Source of the DNA: Planctomycetes bacterium RBG_13_46_10
GTDB taxonomy: Bacteria > Planctomycetota > Phycisphaerae > Sedimentisphaerales > Anaerobacaceae
Assembly (NCBI GenBank): GCA_001824645.1
Contig: MHYD01000087.1
Location: 14,471-21,365 of the forward strand
Direction of reading: 5' to 3'
Length of the DNA stretch: 6,895 nucleotides
The notes beneath the pieces are model-generated. The model made no database searches. It saw only the letters and a program-made list of their open reading frames with translations, and was not told the DNA's origin. Each line of letters starts with the position of its first letter. Position 1 is the stretch's first letter. Shown here piece after piece: positions 5,726-6,895 of the stretch. Both the position numbers and the translations under genes were made by a program.

Positions 5726-6358
5726 ATGAACAACAAACAATTGAATATCCTATACACAATAGGCCACTCCAACCATAAAATAGAAAATTTCTTGAGTCTA
5801 CTGAAAACGCACAGCATTAATTGCATTGTGGATGTTCGTTCAACTCCATACAGCCACTATAACACACAATTCAACCGAGAATTCCTCGTAAAAGAGCTTC
5901 GGAACGCAAATATAGAATACATATATTTAGGTAACCAGCTTGGTGCTCGTTCTAGTGATACGCATCATTATAATGGTAATACTGTAAATTTCGAATATCT
6001 GGCTAAAACCGAGCAATTCCATATTGGCCTTGAAAACTTGAAAGATATTTCGTCAAAATATAAATCTGCTCTAATGTGCGCGGAGAAAGACCCCATAGAA
6101 TGTCACAGATTTATTCTCATTTGTAGAAATCTAAAAAACTCCGGTATTCATATCAAACATATACTCTCGGATGGTAGCATAGAAAACAACATTGACACCG
6201 AGCGTAGGTTAGTCAAAATGCTAAAAATTGAGCCGACCTTATTCGAGTCCTCAAAAACCCAGGATGAGATTACTGATCAAGCGTACGAGCAGCAAGCAAG
6301 TAATATCGCATATGATTCTTCTACACAAGAGGAAATACATCACGTGGGCACACATTGA
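5726..6358 (+). CDS. DUF488 family protein, canonical TIGHS type
   Basis: Member of DUF488 (Pfam PF04343), a small soluble family whose biochemical activity is not established. Numbered from the ATG at 5726 (210 residues), motifs in order are TIGHS (11-15), DVRSTP (36-41), QFNRE (48-52), LGNQLGAR (68-75) and CAEKDPIECHR (118-128). The conserved Asp, Arg, Cys and His residues suggest a catalytic or metal-binding site. The domain ends near residue 165; the rest is a polar, acidic Gln/Glu/Ser/Thr-rich tail, probably disordered. An in-frame ATG at 5714 would add four residues, but it lacks a ribosome binding site, whereas 5726 has GGGGTG a few bases upstream. No signal peptide or membrane segment is seen. 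It is followed after 6 bases by a second DUF488 gene. By eye, the DNA is more AT-rich than ftsY, as expected of accessory genes. Family membership is confident; function is unknown. Confidence 0.85.
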   Translation: MNNKQLNILYTIGHSNHKIENFLSLLKTHSINCIVDVRSTPYSHYNTQFNREFLVKELRNANIEYIYLGNQLGARSSDTHHYNGNTVNFEYLAKTEQFHIGLENLKDISSKYKSALMCAEKDPIECHRFILICRNLKNSGIHIKHILSDGSIENNIDTERRLVKMLKIEPTLFESSKTQDEITDQAYEQQASNIAYDSSTQEEIHHVGTH

Positions 6359-6364
6359 TCCAGG

Positions 6365-6805
6365 ATGGAAACTGTAATATATACTATTGGATTTGCGGAA
6401 AAAACCGCTCGTGAGTTTTTCACGAAACTAAAAGACGCCGGAGTAAAAACCGTAATAGATATTCGTCTCAACAATGCTTCGCAGCTTGCTGGTTTTACAA
6501 AGGAACAAGACTTGCCGTATTTTCTTCAAGAAATTGCTGGCATAAAATATATTCATAAGCCGGAGCTGGCACCCACAAAAGACATTCTTGATGCTTATAG
6601 AAAAAAAGATATCGACTGGTCGGAATATGAAAGGCGATTTTGTCAATTATTGATTGAACGTCAGCTCGGTGATATCATAACGCAACAATTTGTTGATAAA
6701 TCTTGCCTGTTATGCAGCGAAACGAAGCCCGATAAGTGCCATCGCAGGCTCGTTGCCGAATACCTTCGTGAGCTTTGGGAGGACGTGAAGATTGTTCATT
6801 TGTAA
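6365..6805 (+). CDS. Second, divergent DUF488 family protein
   Basis: A 146-residue protein with the DUF488 framework but different motif wording: YTIGF (6-10) instead of TIGHS, VIDIRLNN (30-37) instead of DVRSTP, and SCLLCSETKPDKCHRR (113-128). The Cys117-x7-Cys125-His126-Arg127 motif aligns exactly with Cys118-x7-Cys126-His127-Arg128 of the upstream gene, and Cys114 adds a further cysteine. The middle part (HKPELAPTKDILDAYRKKDIDW) is unlike the first protein, and there is no C-terminal tail. The two genes are therefore old paralogs or separately recruited subfamilies, not a fresh duplication. The ATG follows the previous stop by 6 bases; AGG directly abuts it, too close for a normal ribosome binding site, so translation probably depends on coupling to the upstream gene. 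Both proteins are likely cytoplasmic and may form a heteromer; that is inferred from gene order alone. Confidence 0.8.
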   Translation: METVIYTIGFAEKTAREFFTKLKDAGVKTVIDIRLNNASQLAGFTKEQDLPYFLQEIAGIKYIHKPELAPTKDILDAYRKKDIDWSEYERRFCQLLIERQLGDIITQQFVDKSCLLCSETKPDKCHRRLVAEYLRELWEDVKIVHL

Positions 6806-6814
6806 GAGTGGAGA

Positions 6815-6895
6815 ATGGCAAAAATTATATGCCTGGCAAATTCATACAAGGGTGGTGGACAGCGCTGTATTGCCGGCATCGGCCCAGATACGCGA
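6815..6895 (+). CDS. Start of a third operon gene, possibly a dual-OB-domain protein (3' partial)
   Basis: An ATG at 6815 opens a frame that runs to the right edge (27 codons), 9 bases after the second DUF488 stop. It reads MAKIICLANSYKGGGQRCIA followed by GIGPDTR. The pattern of a short hydrophobic strand, 'LANSxK', and 'RCIAGI' resembles the beginning of proteins I recall as dual OB-fold domain proteins and as neighbours of DUF488 genes. That is a memory-based match on a short segment, not a domain call. AAGAG (6804-6808), overlapping the upstream stop, may be the ribosome binding site, and GGAG at 6810-6813 lies nearly against the ATG. The same strand and tight spacing place it in the DUF488 operon. 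Confidence 0.55.
   Translation, partial: MAKIICLANSYKGGGQRCIAGIGPDTR

Noticed and set aside
1..6895. tRNA or rRNA genes, CRISPR arrays, insertion sequences or attachment sites
   Set aside because: I saw no cloverleaf-like sequences, regularly spaced repeats, transposase motifs or flanking direct repeats on reading both strands.

Overview
The window looks like chromosomal DNA of a free-living bacterium of moderate to low GC. It carries housekeeping genes (dnaA, ftsY), a trehalose-synthesis pair and the start of a small accessory operon. Shine-Dalgarno sites are used in places but not everywhere: dnaA has a perfect one before a TTG start, while ftsY has almost none. No marker in the window fixes the phylum. 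A Planctomycetota-like lineage (Phycisphaerae/Sedimentisphaerales) is a weak guess only, resting on base composition and gene mixture.

Layout. Positions 2-2862 (+) hold two tightly packed trehalose genes. The first is a TPS-TPP fusion (OtsA joined to OtsB) that enters from the left edge without its N-terminus. Two bases later comes a GT4 trehalose glycosyltransferring synthase (TreT). One transcription unit would therefore encode two independent routes to trehalose: UDP-glucose plus glucose-6-phosphate via trehalose-6-phosphate, and NDP-glucose plus free glucose directly. dnaA (4221-2902, -) converges on treT with a 39-base gap and no convincing terminator. A 431-base AT-rich region (4222-4652) separates dnaA from the divergent ftsY (4653-5576, +). 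It holds candidate promoters for both genes, three copies of an AACCAA/TTGGTT motif, and, in the dnaA leader, a possible 22-codon ORF. That ORF has its own perfect Shine-Dalgarno site, which also sits in a small hairpin, and it overlaps the TTG start of dnaA.

From about 5626 to the right edge lies a visibly more AT-rich operon: a canonical DUF488 protein, a second divergent DUF488 protein 6 bases later, and the first 27 codons of a third gene. The N-terminus of that third gene resembles proteins I associate with the 'dual OB' type. This cluster is the most likely place for an undescribed system. Both DUF488 proteins keep the Cys-x7-Cys-His-Arg motif but differ in their other motifs, which suggests two specialised partners rather than a recent duplication. 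Their biochemical function is not established.
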